Positions 1 through 8,257 of a stretch of DNA of 64,000 nt are shown piece after piece (positions within the stretch are counted from its first letter, which is position 1; each line of letters begins with the position of its first letter). The DNA lies in the NCBI RefSeq assembly GCF_022879575.1, contig NZ_CP084260.1, forward strand, positions 124,001 to 188,000, written 5' to 3'. The position numbers and the translations under genes are program-made. The notes under the pieces were generated by a model that did no database searches, was not told the origin of the DNA, and saw only the letters and a list, made by a program, of their open reading frames with translations. The DNA is from Caballeronia sp. SL2Y3. GTDB lineage: Bacteria > Pseudomonadota > Gammaproteobacteria > Burkholderiales > Burkholderiaceae.

Positions 1-509
1 TGACGCTCGTCGAGGCGCTCGGCGAGCAGGCCGCGCGTCACTGCACGGTGTTCGCGAGCGACATCGACAGCCAGGTGCTCGCCAAGGCGGACGCGGGCGT
101 GTATTCGCTCGATCAGGTGAAAGGGATACCGGTGGAACGCCTGAAGCGGTTCTTCCTGAAGGGCACCGGCTCGCACGCGGGCTTCGTCAAGGTGCGCCCG
201 GAGTTGCGCTCGCTGGTGAGCTTCGGCCGCGTGAATCTGACGGACGCGCGTTACGACGTGAAAGGCCCGTTCGACGCGATCTTCTGCCGCAACGTGATGA
301 TCTACTTCGACAAGCCGACGCAAGGCCAAGTGCTCTCGCGCTTCGAGCCGCTGATGAAGCCGGGCGGCCTCCTGTTCGCCGGTCATTCGGAGAACTTCAC
401 GTATGTGTCGCAGGCGTTCCGGCTGCGCGGCCAGACGGTCTACGAACTGACGCGCGACACGAAAGCGGCGGGCGCGCCGAAGCGCGTGCTCGCGGGAGAG
501 CCGGCATGA
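1..509 (+). CDS. cheR: Chemotaxis protein methyltransferase CheR (5' end cut by window)
   Basis: S-adenosylmethionine-dependent enzyme that methylates glutamates on chemoreceptors during adaptation. Only the C-terminal 168 or so residues are inside the window; the frame is open from base 3, so the true start lies upstream. Visible CheR signatures are the SAM-pocket segment [10 protein letters not shown], the conserved [14 protein letters not shown] strand and loop, and the late motif [12 protein letters not shown]. The stop overlaps the next start by four bases (ATGA), so it is translationally coupled to cheD. Order cheR-cheD-cheB-cheY-cheZ matches the Burkholderia chemotaxis operon. Identity is secure; the length cannot be judged. 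Confidence 0.95.
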   Translation, partial: TLVEALGEQAARHCTVFASDIDSQVLAKADAGVYSLDQVKGIPVERLKRFFLKGTGSHAGFVKVRPELRSLVSFGRVNLTDARYDVKGPFDAIFCRNVMIYFDKPTQGQVLSRFEPLMKPGGLLFAGHSENFTYVSQAFRLRGQTVYELTRDTKAAGAPKRVLAGEPA

Positions 510-1264
510 GCGGGCTGCCGATCGCGTCGAATCTGTATTTCGACAACCATTTCAAGAAGCCCGGCGTGAAGCTGCTGCCGAACGAGTTCTACATGACGAG
601 CGAAGACATGGTGCTCGTGACGGTGCTCGGCTCGTGCGTGGCGGCGTGCATCAACGATCGCACGGCGGGCATCGGCGGCATGAATCACTTCATGCTGCCC
701 GATGACGGCTCCGATCCGTCGCACGCGTCGTCCGACTCGATGCGCTACGGCGCGTATGCGATGGAAGTGCTCATCAACGAACTCATCAAGCGTGGCGGAC
801 GCCGCGAGCGGTTCGAGGCGAAAGTGTTCGGCGGCGGCGCGGTGCTCGCCGGCATGACGACGATCAACATCGGCGATCGCAATTCGGAGTTCGTGCGGCG
901 CTATCTGGCGCTGGAGAAGATTCGCATCGTCGCCGAGGACTTGCAGGGCATGCATCCGCGCAAGGTCGCGTTCATGCCGCGCACGGGACAGGTGATGGTC
1001 AAGAAGCTGAAGACGCAGCACGACCCGGTCGTCGTCGAGCGCGAGCAGGCGCTCGTGCAGCGCACGCCGGAAGAGCGCGCGGAACGGCTGGCAAGGGCGC
1101 GTGCGCGCGTGGAACTGTTCGGCGCGGAGCGCGCGAAACCCGCGGCGCCCGGGACGAAGCCGCGCGTCGAGCTGTTCGGCGCGTCGGGAACGGCGGCCGC
1201 CGCGCGGGCGATCGACGGAGTCGCGCGGACGTCGCGCATCGCGAAGGCCGCGGAGGAGGCGTGA
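506..1264 (+). CDS. cheD: Chemoreceptor glutamine deamidase CheD
   Basis: Deamidates specific glutamines on methyl-accepting chemotaxis proteins, creating methylation sites. At 252 residues it is longer than the roughly 160-residue minimal CheD because of an alanine/arginine-rich C-terminal tail (about residues 190-252). The catalytic pair is visible: Cys44 in VLGSCVA and His61 in GGMNHFMLP, 17 residues apart as in the family, with the FGGGA loop following. It starts inside the cheR stop and ends overlapping the cheB start (GTGA), so the three genes are translated as a chain. Confidence 0.95.
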   Translation: MSGLPIASNLYFDNHFKKPGVKLLPNEFYMTSEDMVLVTVLGSCVAACINDRTAGIGGMNHFMLPDDGSDPSHASSDSMRYGAYAMEVLINELIKRGGRRERFEAKVFGGGAVLAGMTTINIGDRNSEFVRRYLALEKIRIVAEDLQGMHPRKVAFMPRTGQVMVKKLKTQHDPVVVEREQALVQRTPEERAERLARARARVELFGAERAKPAAPGTKPRVELFGASGTAAAARAIDGVARTSRIAKAAEEA

Positions 1265-2388
1265 GCATGTTGAATGCATCGAATGGCGGCAAGGAAGCCG
1301 CAGCGAAGATCAAAGTTTTGTGCGTCGACGACTCGGCGCTCGTGCGCAGCCTGATGACCGAGATCATCAACTCGCAGCCCGACATGCACGTGTGCGCGAC
1401 CGCGCCCGATCCGCTCGTCGCGCGCGAGCTCATCAAGCTGCATAACCCGGACGTGCTGACGCTGGATGTCGAAATGCCGCGCATGGACGGACTCGACTTT
1501 CTCGAAAAGCTGATGCGCCTTCGGCCGATGCCGGTCGTGATGGTGTCGTCGCTGACCGAGCGCGGCAACGAAATCACGCTGCGCGCGCTGGAACTGGGTG
1601 CGGTGGACTTCGTGACCAAGCCGAAAGTCGGCATCCGCGACGGCATGCTGGACTACGCCGAGAAGCTCGCCGACAAGGTTCGCGCCGCTTCGCGGGCGCG
1701 CGTGCGGCAGATCGCGCACGCGGCGAGCGCGCCGAGCACGCCGGGCCACGCGGGCGCGAAGCCCGCGCCGCTCATCAACAACCCGCTGGTGTCGACGGAA
1801 AAGCTCGTGATCGTCGGCGCGTCGACGGGCGGCACGGAAGCGATTCGCGAAGTGCTCGTGCCGCTGCCGCCCGACGCGCCCGCCGTGCTGATCGCGCAGC
1901 ACATGCCGCCGGGCTTCACGAAGTCGTTCGCGCAGCGCCTGAACGGGCTGTGCCGCATCACGGTGAAGGAAGCGGAGCACGGCGAGCGCGTATTGCCGGG
2001 TCATGCGTATATCGCGCCGGGCCACGCGCACCTCGTGCTCGCGCGCAGCGGGGCGAACTACGTCGCGCATCTGTCGGATGCGCCGCCGGTGAACCGGCAT
2101 CGTCCGTCGGTGGACGTGCTGTTCCGTTCGGCCGCGCAGCACGCGGGCAAGAACGCGATCGGCGTGATTCTGACCGGCATGGGCCGCGACGGCGCGGCGG
2201 GGCTGCTCGACATGCAGCAGGCGGGCGCCTACACGCTCGCGCAGGACGAAGCGAGTTGCGTGGTGTTCGGCATGCCGCGCGAAGCAATTGCAATGGGCGG
2301 CGCAAGCGAGATCGCGCCGCTTTCTGAAATGAGCCGGCGCGTGATGGCGCGGCTGGCATCGATGGGCGAACGCGTGCAGCGCGTCTGA
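1261..2388 (+). CDS. cheB: Chemotaxis response regulator protein-glutamate methylesterase CheB
   Basis: Removes methyl groups from chemoreceptors when phosphorylated by CheA. It has an N-terminal receiver domain (about residues 17-135, phospho-acceptor Asp69 in [12 protein letters not shown]), an Ala/Pro linker, and a C-terminal methylesterase with the Ser-His-Asp triad in [22 protein letters not shown] and [10 protein letters not shown]. The 375-residue length is normal. The GTG start at 1261 overlaps the cheD stop; an ATG two codons downstream (1267) is an alternative. Confidence 0.95.
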   Translation: MSMLNASNGGKEAAAKIKVLCVDDSALVRSLMTEIINSQPDMHVCATAPDPLVARELIKLHNPDVLTLDVEMPRMDGLDFLEKLMRLRPMPVVMVSSLTERGNEITLRALELGAVDFVTKPKVGIRDGMLDYAEKLADKVRAASRARVRQIAHAASAPSTPGHAGAKPAPLINNPLVSTEKLVIVGASTGGTEAIREVLVPLPPDAPAVLIAQHMPPGFTKSFAQRLNGLCRITVKEAEHGERVLPGHAYIAPGHAHLVLARSGANYVAHLSDAPPVNRHRPSVDVLFRSAAQHAGKNAIGVILTGMGRDGAAGLLDMQQAGAYTLAQDEASCVVFGMPREAIAMGGASEIAPLSEMSRRVMARLASMGERVQRV

Positions 2389-2441
2389 TTTAACTGAATT
2401 GAATTCGCGGTGTCACGCCGCACTGAGAACACACGGGAGCA

Positions 2442-2840
2442 ATGATGGACAAGAACATGAAGATCCTCGTCGTCGACGATTTTCCGACGATGCGCCGTAT
2501 CGTGCGCAATCTGCTGAAGGAGCTCGGCTATTCGAACGTCGATGAAGCAGAAGACGGCGCGGCGGGCCTCGCGCGTCTGCGCGGCGGCGGCTTCGACTTC
2601 GTGATTTCCGACTGGAACATGCCGAACCTCGACGGCCTGTCGATGTTGCAGCAGATCCGCGCCGACGCGACGCTGTCGCATCTGCCGGTGCTGATGGTGA
2701 CGGCGGAATCCAAGAAGGAGAACATTATCGCGGCGGCGCAAGCTGGCGCGAACGGTTACGTGGTGAAGCCTTTCACTGCCGCCACGCTCGACGAGAAGCT
2801 CACCAAGATTCTCGAGAAGATGGCTAAAGCCGGGAGCTGA
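2442..2840 (+). CDS. cheY: Chemotaxis response regulator CheY
   Basis: Single-domain receiver that carries the CheA signal to the flagellar motor switch. All signature residues sit at the E. coli positions: the acidic pair VDD near residue 12, phospho-acceptor Asp57 (ISDWNMP), Thr87 (MVTAES) and Lys109 (VVKPF). Two adjacent ATG codons (2442, 2445) are possible starts; the sequence GGGAGCA just upstream serves as ribosome binding site. It follows cheB by 53 bases and is two bases from cheZ. Confidence 0.96.
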   Translation: MMDKNMKILVVDDFPTMRRIVRNLLKELGYSNVDEAEDGAAGLARLRGGGFDFVISDWNMPNLDGLSMLQQIRADATLSHLPVLMVTAESKKENIIAAAQAGANGYVVKPFTAATLDEKLTKILEKMAKAGS

Positions 2841-2842
2841 TC

Positions 2843-3547
2843 GTGAACGATCTGACCACTGAACTTTCCGCTGTCGCAGCCGAGGCCGATAACGATTTTT
2901 CGAGCGACCGCATTCTGGCGCGCATCGGCCAATTGACGCGCACGCTGCGCGACTCCATGCGCGAGCTCGGCCTCGACAAGCAGGTCGAAGCCGCGGCGCA
3001 AGCCGTGCCCGACGCGCGCGACCGCCTGAAGTACGTCGCGACAATGACCGAGCAGGCCGCCGACCGCGCGCTCAACGCGATCGAACTGGCCAAGCCGATG
3101 CAGGAAGCGATGCAGCGCGAAGCGCAGGCGCTGGACGACCGTTGGGCGCAATGGTACGGCAAGCCGCTCGCGCAAGGCGAAGCCGGCGAACTGCTCGCGC
3201 AGACGCGCAGCTTCCTGCAAAGCGTGCCGGAGAAGACGCAGGCAACCAACGCGCAACTGCTGGAAATCATGCTCGCGCAGGATTTTCAGGATCTGACCGG
3301 CCAGGTGATCAAGAAGATCACGGACGTCGTGTATCTGATCGAACAGCAATTGCTGGGCGTGCTGCTGGAAAACATCGCGCCGGAGCGGCGCGAGCAGTTC
3401 GCGGCGTCGGCGGCGGCGTTGATGTCGTCATCGACGGGCAATCCTGAAAGTCTGCTCAACGGACCGCAGATCAACCCGGAAGGGCGCAGCGACGTCGTGC
3501 AGGATCAGTCGCAAGTGGACGATCTTCTCGCGAGCCTCGGCTTCTGA
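2843..3547 (+). CDS. cheZ: Protein phosphatase CheZ
   Basis: Dephosphorylates CheY-P and so ends the motor signal. The 234-residue, mostly helical protein has the catalytic segment AQDFQDLTGQVIKKI, and its extreme C-terminus, QVDDLLASLGF, is the conserved CheY-binding helix. It uses a GTG start two bases after cheY. It is the last gene of the operon here; no flagellar genes follow it in the window. Confidence 0.95.
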   Translation: MNDLTTELSAVAAEADNDFSSDRILARIGQLTRTLRDSMRELGLDKQVEAAAQAVPDARDRLKYVATMTEQAADRALNAIELAKPMQEAMQREAQALDDRWAQWYGKPLAQGEAGELLAQTRSFLQSVPEKTQATNAQLLEIMLAQDFQDLTGQVIKKITDVVYLIEQQLLGVLLENIAPERREQFAASAAALMSSSTGNPESLLNGPQINPEGRSDVVQDQSQVDDLLASLGF

Positions 3548-3583
3548 GCTTTCCGGCTTCCTGACGCCATGCGCAAAAAGACG

Positions 3584-3612
3584 CGGAGCGCCTCTTCGGA
3601 TGCGTTCCGCAT
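3584..3612 (+). terminator. Probable hairpin at the end of the che operon
   Basis: A nine-base stem (GCGGAGCGC paired with GCGTTCCGC, one G-U pair) with a ten-base loop lies 36 bases after the cheZ stop. The run of T after it is poor (ATTGTTG), so intrinsic termination is only likely, not certain. Confidence 0.45.
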
Positions 3613-3755
3613 TGTTGCGTGCGCGCCGGAATTTGCGCGCGACGGCTGCTTTTAGCAAAGCATCTATCGACGCGGAACTTCTGCGCGGCTTACTGTTCGA
3701 TTAACAGTCCCGAAGACGGCTCCGTCTCGCCTTGGTGCGGCGGTTTTTCGGGATT

Positions 3756-3770
3756 TGGCATACTGATGGC
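3756..3770 (+). promoter_or_regulatory. Possible sigma-54 promoter upstream of the DUF2844/DUF3443 pair
   Basis: TGGCATACTGATGGC has GG and GC dinucleotides exactly ten bases apart, as required at -24 and -12 for RpoN, with one deviation (TGGC instead of TTGC). It lies about 100 bases upstream of the DUF2844 start, in the 324-base gap after cheZ. That gap otherwise holds only the hairpin described above and a small inverted repeat (TGCTTT-TAGC-AAAGCA, 3647-3662). A sigma-70 promoter is not obvious. Confidence 0.4.
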
Positions 3771-3871
3771 TATAGCATCCGTACGATGCTTGTATCCGCA
3801 GGGTCCGCGGCTCCGTAAAACGGCGCGCGGGCCAGCCAAGACAACTTCCCCAGGAATCGACAGGAGGCCCA

Positions 3872-4393
3872 GTGAAGGTCCAGAAGCAACCCCGTCATGG
3901 GCATCTCAGGCTATCGTTGGCCTTTCTCGCAGGCGCGTTGAGCGTCTGCGCAGCCGCACCGGCGCACGCCGCGCTCGGCGGCCAGCCGTTGAACGCGCCG
4001 CAAGGCGCCACCGCCGCGAATGCGGTCGTGCATGCCGCGACCGCAGCATCGGGCGCGTCCGGCGCAGCGGCGGCATCGAACTACACCGTCCGCTCGACGA
4101 CGCTCGCGAGCGGCACCGTCATCAACGAATACGTGTCGTCCGACGGCACCGTGTTCGGCGTCGCGTGGCGCGGGCCGCGCGTGCCGGACCTCGCGACCTT
4201 GCTCGGCAGCTATTTCCCGCAGTACCAGCAAGCCATGCTCGCGCAGCGCGCCGCACGCGGCGGACGCGGGCAGGTGAGCGTGCAGGATTCGGGTCTCGTC
4301 GTGCATTCCGGCGGTCACATGGGCGCTTTCTCGGGCAGCGCGTACCTGCCGCAGTCTTTGCCCGCCGGCGTTTCCGCCAGCGACATTCAGTAA
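3872..4393 (+). CDS. Secreted DUF2844 domain protein
   Basis: Protein of unknown function, 173 residues. The first 33 or so residues form a Sec signal peptide (basic start, hydrophobic core, cleavage after PAHA). The mature part is alanine-rich, then carries the family block with TVINEYVSSDGTVFGVAWRG and the PDLATLLGSYFPQY segment. The GTG start is chosen because AGGAGG lies seven bases upstream. It is paired with a DUF3443 lipoprotein 19 bases downstream, an association that recurs in Burkholderia; the role is unknown, probably at the cell envelope. Confidence 0.8.
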   Translation: MKVQKQPRHGHLRLSLAFLAGALSVCAAAPAHAALGGQPLNAPQGATAANAVVHAATAASGASGAAAASNYTVRSTTLASGTVINEYVSSDGTVFGVAWRGPRVPDLATLLGSYFPQYQQAMLAQRAARGGRGQVSVQDSGLVVHSGGHMGAFSGSAYLPQSLPAGVSASDIQ

Positions 4394-4412
4394 GCGACGG
4401 GAGAATCCGATA

Positions 4413-5711
4413 ATGCACACAACGACTCTCGGCCTCGGCGCGGCATCTTCCCGGCGCGCCGGCAACGCGGCGCGCTGGCTCGGCGCGCTGTTTCTCGCGC
4501 TCACGCTTGCCGCATGCGGCGGCGGCAGCGACGACAACTCCAGTTCCAGCGGCGGCTCCTCAGGCGGCAGCTCAGGCGGCGGCAGTTCCGGCGGCGGCTC
4601 GTCCAGCACGGCCAACGCCCAGCCGATCACCCCGAACGGCACGAACGCGGTTCCCATCACGGTGAACGGCGGCGTCGCGAACTTCGTCAACATTCCGAAT
4701 GTCTCGGTGACGGTCTGCGCGCCCGGCACGAACACCTGCCAGACCATCGACAACATCCAGATCGACACGGCGTCCTTCGGGCTGCGCATTCTGAGTTCGG
4801 CGGCTCAGTCGGTCATCGGCGCGCTGCCGGTGGCGAAGGCGCTGAACGGCGGACAACTCGCCGAGTGCGCCGGTTTCGCGGACGGCTACACGTGGGGCAC
4901 CGTGCGTCAGGCGGACGTGCGCATCGGCTCGGAAGTGGCGAGCGCGCTGCCGGTGCAGATCGTCGGCGACCTGGACGCGTCGGCGGCGCCGACCGGCATG
5001 AACGGATGCCCGTCGGGCAACGACGAGAACACCGCCGGCGAGATCGGCGCGAACGGCATTCTCGGCATCGGCACGCTGGCGCAGGATTGCGGAAGCAATT
5101 GCGCGACGACCCCGCTGAACGGCATGTACTTCTCGTGCACCAATGGCACGAATTGCACGGGCACGGCAGTTCCGCTCGTGCAGCAAGTGGCGAATCCCGT
5201 GCAGCGGTTCCCGGTCGACAACAACGGCGTCATCGTTCAGTTGCCGCCGGTTCCGGTCACCGGCGCGGCGAGCGCGAGCGGCACGCTGGTGTTCGGCATC
5301 GGCACGCAGAGCAACAACACGCTCACCGGCGTGACGCATCTCGGCACCGACGCGTACGGCGACGTCAGCGGCACGTACAAGGGCACGAGTTACCAGACGT
5401 TCTTCGACACGGGATCGAACGGCAACTTCTTCCAGGACAACTTCCCGCTGTGTTCGAGCACGAGCGTGTTCTATTGCCCGACGTCGCAGCAGTCGCTCAC
5501 CGCGACCGTCTCCGGCACCGACGGCAATAAGGCGACGGTGCCGTTCAGCCTCGTGAGCGCGCGCACGCTGACATCCGGCACCGGCAAGTTCGCGTTCAAT
5601 AGCCTGGGCGGCCAGTTGGGCATGAGCGGCCTGTTCGACTTCGGCATGCCGTTCTTCTACGGGCGCCACGTGTACGTCGGCTACGGCAGCGCGCCGTTCG
5701 TGGCCTTCTGA
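4413..5711 (+). CDS. DUF3443 family lipoprotein
   Basis: Protein of unknown function, 432 residues. The N-terminus has a twin-basic leader, a hydrophobic stretch and a lipobox-like LTLAACGGG, so it is probably a lipoprotein cleaved before Cys31. A Gly/Ser-only linker follows (about residues 35-65), then a cysteine-containing globular domain. Two segments resemble aspartic-protease-like turns (IDTASFGLRI and FFDTGSNGNFF), consistent with a pepsin/retropepsin-like fold, but activity is not established. Translated with the upstream DUF2844 gene; a strong terminator follows. Confidence 0.8.
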   Translation: MHTTTLGLGAASSRRAGNAARWLGALFLALTLAACGGGSDDNSSSSGGSSGGSSGGGSSGGGSSSTANAQPITPNGTNAVPITVNGGVANFVNIPNVSVTVCAPGTNTCQTIDNIQIDTASFGLRILSSAAQSVIGALPVAKALNGGQLAECAGFADGYTWGTVRQADVRIGSEVASALPVQIVGDLDASAAPTGMNGCPSGNDENTAGEIGANGILGIGTLAQDCGSNCATTPLNGMYFSCTNGTNCTGTAVPLVQQVANPVQRFPVDNNGVIVQLPPVPVTGAASASGTLVFGIGTQSNNTLTGVTHLGTDAYGDVSGTYKGTSYQTFFDTGSNGNFFQDNFPLCSSTSVFYCPTSQQSLTATVSGTDGNKATVPFSLVSARTLTSGTGKFAFNSLGGQLGMSGLFDFGMPFFYGRHVYVGYGSAPFVAF

Positions 5712-5726
5712 TGCACGACGCCTGAC

Positions 5727-5758
5727 AAAAAAATCCGGCCTCGGCCGGATTTTTTTTC
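5727..5758. terminator. Bidirectional rho-independent terminator
   Basis: A perfect stem ATCCGGCC-TC-GGCCGGAT is flanked by A-runs on the left and T-runs on the right, so it can serve both the DUF3443 gene (plus) and the short-chain dehydrogenase gene (minus) that converge here. Confidence 0.92.
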
Positions 5759-5760
5759 GT

Positions 5761-6543
5761 CTACTGCCCGGAGGGCGCGGGGCGAGGCTTGCGCGGCGCG
5801 CGCTCGAAGAGCGGATCGTAGAGCCAGCGCGGCATCACGTGCAGCAGCATGCCGACCACGCGCATCTGCCACGGAAACGTCGCGTAGCGTACTTTGCCGG
5901 CGATGGCATCGGCGGTTTTCGCGGCGAAGCGGTCCGCATCCATCAGGAACGGCATGCGATACGGATTGTGCGCGGTCATCTCCGAGCGCACATAGCCCGG
6001 CGCGATGGTCACGACCGAAACGCCCTGCGGCCGCATTTCCACGCGCAGCGCTTCCAGATACTTCGCCGCCGCCGATTTCGACGCGCTGTACGCGCCCGAG
6101 CCCGGCAGCCCGCGCACGCCCGCGACGCTCGCAATGCCGACGAGCGTGCCGCGCCGCGCGGCCGTCATCGACGCGATGAACGGCTCGAACGTCGCGACCA
6201 TGCCGAAGTAATTCACGTCCATCACGGCGCGAAAGGTGTCGAGTTCGCCGTGGCCCGTGAGCGCGCCCTGACTGATGCCCGCGTTCGCGATCACGATGTC
6301 GGCCGCGCCGTGCTCCGCGATGAACCGGCGCGCGGCATCGGCGAGCGCGTCGGGATCGCGGACATCGGCGGGATAAATGGAAATGGACGCCTTGGGATGG
6401 CGCGCGGCGAATGCCGCAAGAGACTCGGCGCGTCGGGCGACGAGGCCGAGCACGGCCCCGCGCTTCACGTATTCCTCGGCCAGTGCCAGGCCGATTCCGC
6501 TCGACGCGCCGGTGATGAAGACCTTCAACGGAACTGCGTTCAT
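5761..6543 (-). CDS. Short-chain dehydrogenase/reductase (SDR) family oxidoreductase
   Basis: Classical SDR of about 260 residues with the NAD(P)-binding motif TGASSGIG at the start, the ANAGIS segment, the catalytic YSASK and a serine two strands before it (GIASVAG). Substrate cannot be read from sequence. The ATG at 6543 is preferred; a TTG at 6558 would add five residues and abut the dsbA stop. It is the last gene of the minus-strand run argS, SPOR protein, dsbA, SDR. The C-terminal half contains a hydrophobic helix (MRVVGMLLHVMPRWLY), so membrane association is possible. Confidence 0.88.
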   Translation of the reverse strand: MNAVPLKVFITGASSGIGLALAEEYVKRGAVLGLVARRAESLAAFAARHPKASISIYPADVRDPDALADAARRFIAEHGAADIVIANAGISQGALTGHGELDTFRAVMDVNYFGMVATFEPFIASMTAARRGTLVGIASVAGVRGLPGSGAYSASKSAAAKYLEALRVEMRPQGVSVVTIAPGYVRSEMTAHNPYRMPFLMDADRFAAKTADAIAGKVRYATFPWQMRVVGMLLHVMPRWLYDPLFERAPRKPRPAPSGQ

Positions 6544-6558
6544 ACCGGCGTCAGGCAA

Positions 6559-7206
6559 TTACATCTTCTTGTCGCGCACTTGCTGGACGAGGAAGTCCAT
6601 CACTTGCGTCGTGCCGGGCAGACTGTTGGTCTGCGCCGGGCCGGTCACGTACTTGCCCTGCACCACGACCGTCGGCACGCCGTCGATCTTGTAGTCCTGA
6701 AGCAGCTTGGCGTCGCGCTGAACGTCGCTCTGCGTCGAGAACGAGTTGTACGCGTCCATGTACTTCTTCTTGTCGATGCCTTGCGTGGCGAGGAAGTCGG
6801 CCTGCGCCTGCGGCGTCAGCAGATAGTTCTTCTTCACGTGGATTTCGTTGAACACGGCGGGCGTGACCTTCTCCGCGACGCCGAGCGCAACCAGCGCGTG
6901 ATACATCTTCGAATGCGGGATGAAGTCGTCGCGGAACGCCACCGGCACGCGCTTGAACACGACGTCCGGCCCTTGCTTCTTCTCCCACGCCTCGATGTAC
7001 GGCTCGAATTCGTTGCAGTGCGGGCAGCCGTACCAGAAGAACTCGATGACCTCGACTTTGCCCGCCGGCGCGCCGATGGGCTGCGGCGCCTGCATGACCG
7101 TGTAATCCTTGCCAGCAGCGGGAGCGGCCGATGCCGTGCCGGCGACGCTGAACGACGCGGCGGCGATGCCGAGGGAAAGGGCGAAGGCGCTAAAGAGTTT
7201 TTTCAT
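6559..7206 (-). CDS. dsbA: Periplasmic thiol:disulfide interchange protein DsbA
   Basis: Introduces disulfide bonds into exported proteins. The 215-residue precursor has a signal peptide ending near TASAAPA, a thioredoxin-fold active site FWYGCPHCNEF (CPHC, the DsbA dipeptide) and the cis-proline loop GVPTVVV. The ATG at 7206 (MKKLFSAF) is chosen because it begins the signal peptide; longer in-frame extensions are arginine-rich and have no family match. Its neighbour upstream is the SPOR-domain gene. Confidence 0.95.
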   Translation of the reverse strand: MKKLFSAFALSLGIAAASFSVAGTASAAPAAGKDYTVMQAPQPIGAPAGKVEVIEFFWYGCPHCNEFEPYIEAWEKKQGPDVVFKRVPVAFRDDFIPHSKMYHALVALGVAEKVTPAVFNEIHVKKNYLLTPQAQADFLATQGIDKKKYMDAYNSFSTQSDVQRDAKLLQDYKIDGVPTVVVQGKYVTGPAQTNSLPGTTQVMDFLVQQVRDKKM

Positions 7207-7335
7207 GATCGAAGATAGTACCAAGGTGCGACGTGAAGGCCGACGCGGCGGATGCGTCGCGGCTCTCAAGTGGGACATACGACGCTTAAGCCTGACTTAA
7301 GGCGCGCCGCGGACGCGGGCGCCGTCCTGCAAGCG

Positions 7336-8103
7336 TTATTGCTTCGAAAAGCGGATGACGGCCGTATCGACGCCTGCGTCGGACAGACGCTGACGCGCCG
7401 TGTTCATGTCCTCGAACTTGGCGAACGGACCGATACGCACACGATAGTACGTCACACCGCCTGCATCGCGCTGCGTGACCTTTGATTCGAAGCCCTGAAA
7501 GCCCAGACGCGCCCGCTGCTGCTCGGCATCCGCCTGCGTCTTGTACGCGCCGACTTGCAGGAAATAACCGGTGTTCACGTCGCCGGGTGCGGGCGGCGTG
7601 GTCTTGGCTGTGGCGGGCGGCGCGGAGCCGGTCTTCGGCGGCGTCGCGGCGGTGGTCGAACTGGTCGAACCGGTCGATCCCGGCGCGGCCTCAGGCTTCT
7701 TGGCGATGGTCGGGCTCGCGGTGCGCGGCGCGGACGCCGTGCCGCCGCTCGGCGGCACCTCGACGATCTGCGGCTCGTCCAGCACGCCCGACGACTGCGT
7801 CTGATTCGTGCTCTGGCCGGGCGCCGTGTTCGGCGGCGTGGGCTGCGCGGCTTGCGGCACCGCTTGTCCCGGCGACTTCCCCTGCAGCGGGCGATTCGGG
7901 TCGTACGGCTGCGCGGCGGGCGCGGAAGACGACTCCGCTGGCGGCGCGACCTTGGCGACGAATGGCGTGGGCGCGCGCGTGATGTACAACGCGACGATCA
8001 CGGCGATCGCGAGTCCGACGATCAGACCGAGCACGATGCCGAGAAAGGTTCCCCCCGTTTGCTTCGACTGCGATTGCTTCGACGTGCGGCTTGGTTTTGC
8101 CAT
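7336..8103 (-). CDS. SPOR domain membrane protein (FtsN-like)
   Basis: 255-residue inner-membrane protein with a short Lys/Ser-rich cytoplasmic tail, one transmembrane helix (LGIVLGLIVGLAIAVIVAL, about residues 20-45), a long Pro/Ala/Ser/Thr-rich periplasmic linker, and a C-terminal SPOR domain (GYFLQVGAYKTQADAEQQ onward, about the last 75 residues) that binds denuded septal peptidoglycan. The architecture matches FtsN-type division proteins; I infer a septal role. AGGTGA precedes the ATG at 8103. It lies 154 bases after argS on the same strand. Confidence 0.88.
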   Translation of the reverse strand: MAKPSRTSKQSQSKQTGGTFLGIVLGLIVGLAIAVIVALYITRAPTPFVAKVAPPAESSSAPAAQPYDPNRPLQGKSPGQAVPQAAQPTPPNTAPGQSTNQTQSSGVLDEPQIVEVPPSGGTASAPRTASPTIAKKPEAAPGSTGSTSSTTAATPPKTGSAPPATAKTTPPAPGDVNTGYFLQVGAYKTQADAEQQRARLGFQGFESKVTQRDAGGVTYYRVRIGPFAKFEDMNTARQRLSDAGVDTAVIRFSKQ

Positions 8104-8257
8104 CGTATGAATCACCTGCAAAAAGTCTTCGAGTTGGCCGACGATTATAGCCGCCGCGTAACGCGCGCCCGCGCCAGGCTGCCGTCCGCGCACGCCGAAA
8201 GATTCACAAAGTTACAGGCGCGCGCACGACGAAAAGCTCACGACGCAGGGCCGCCGA

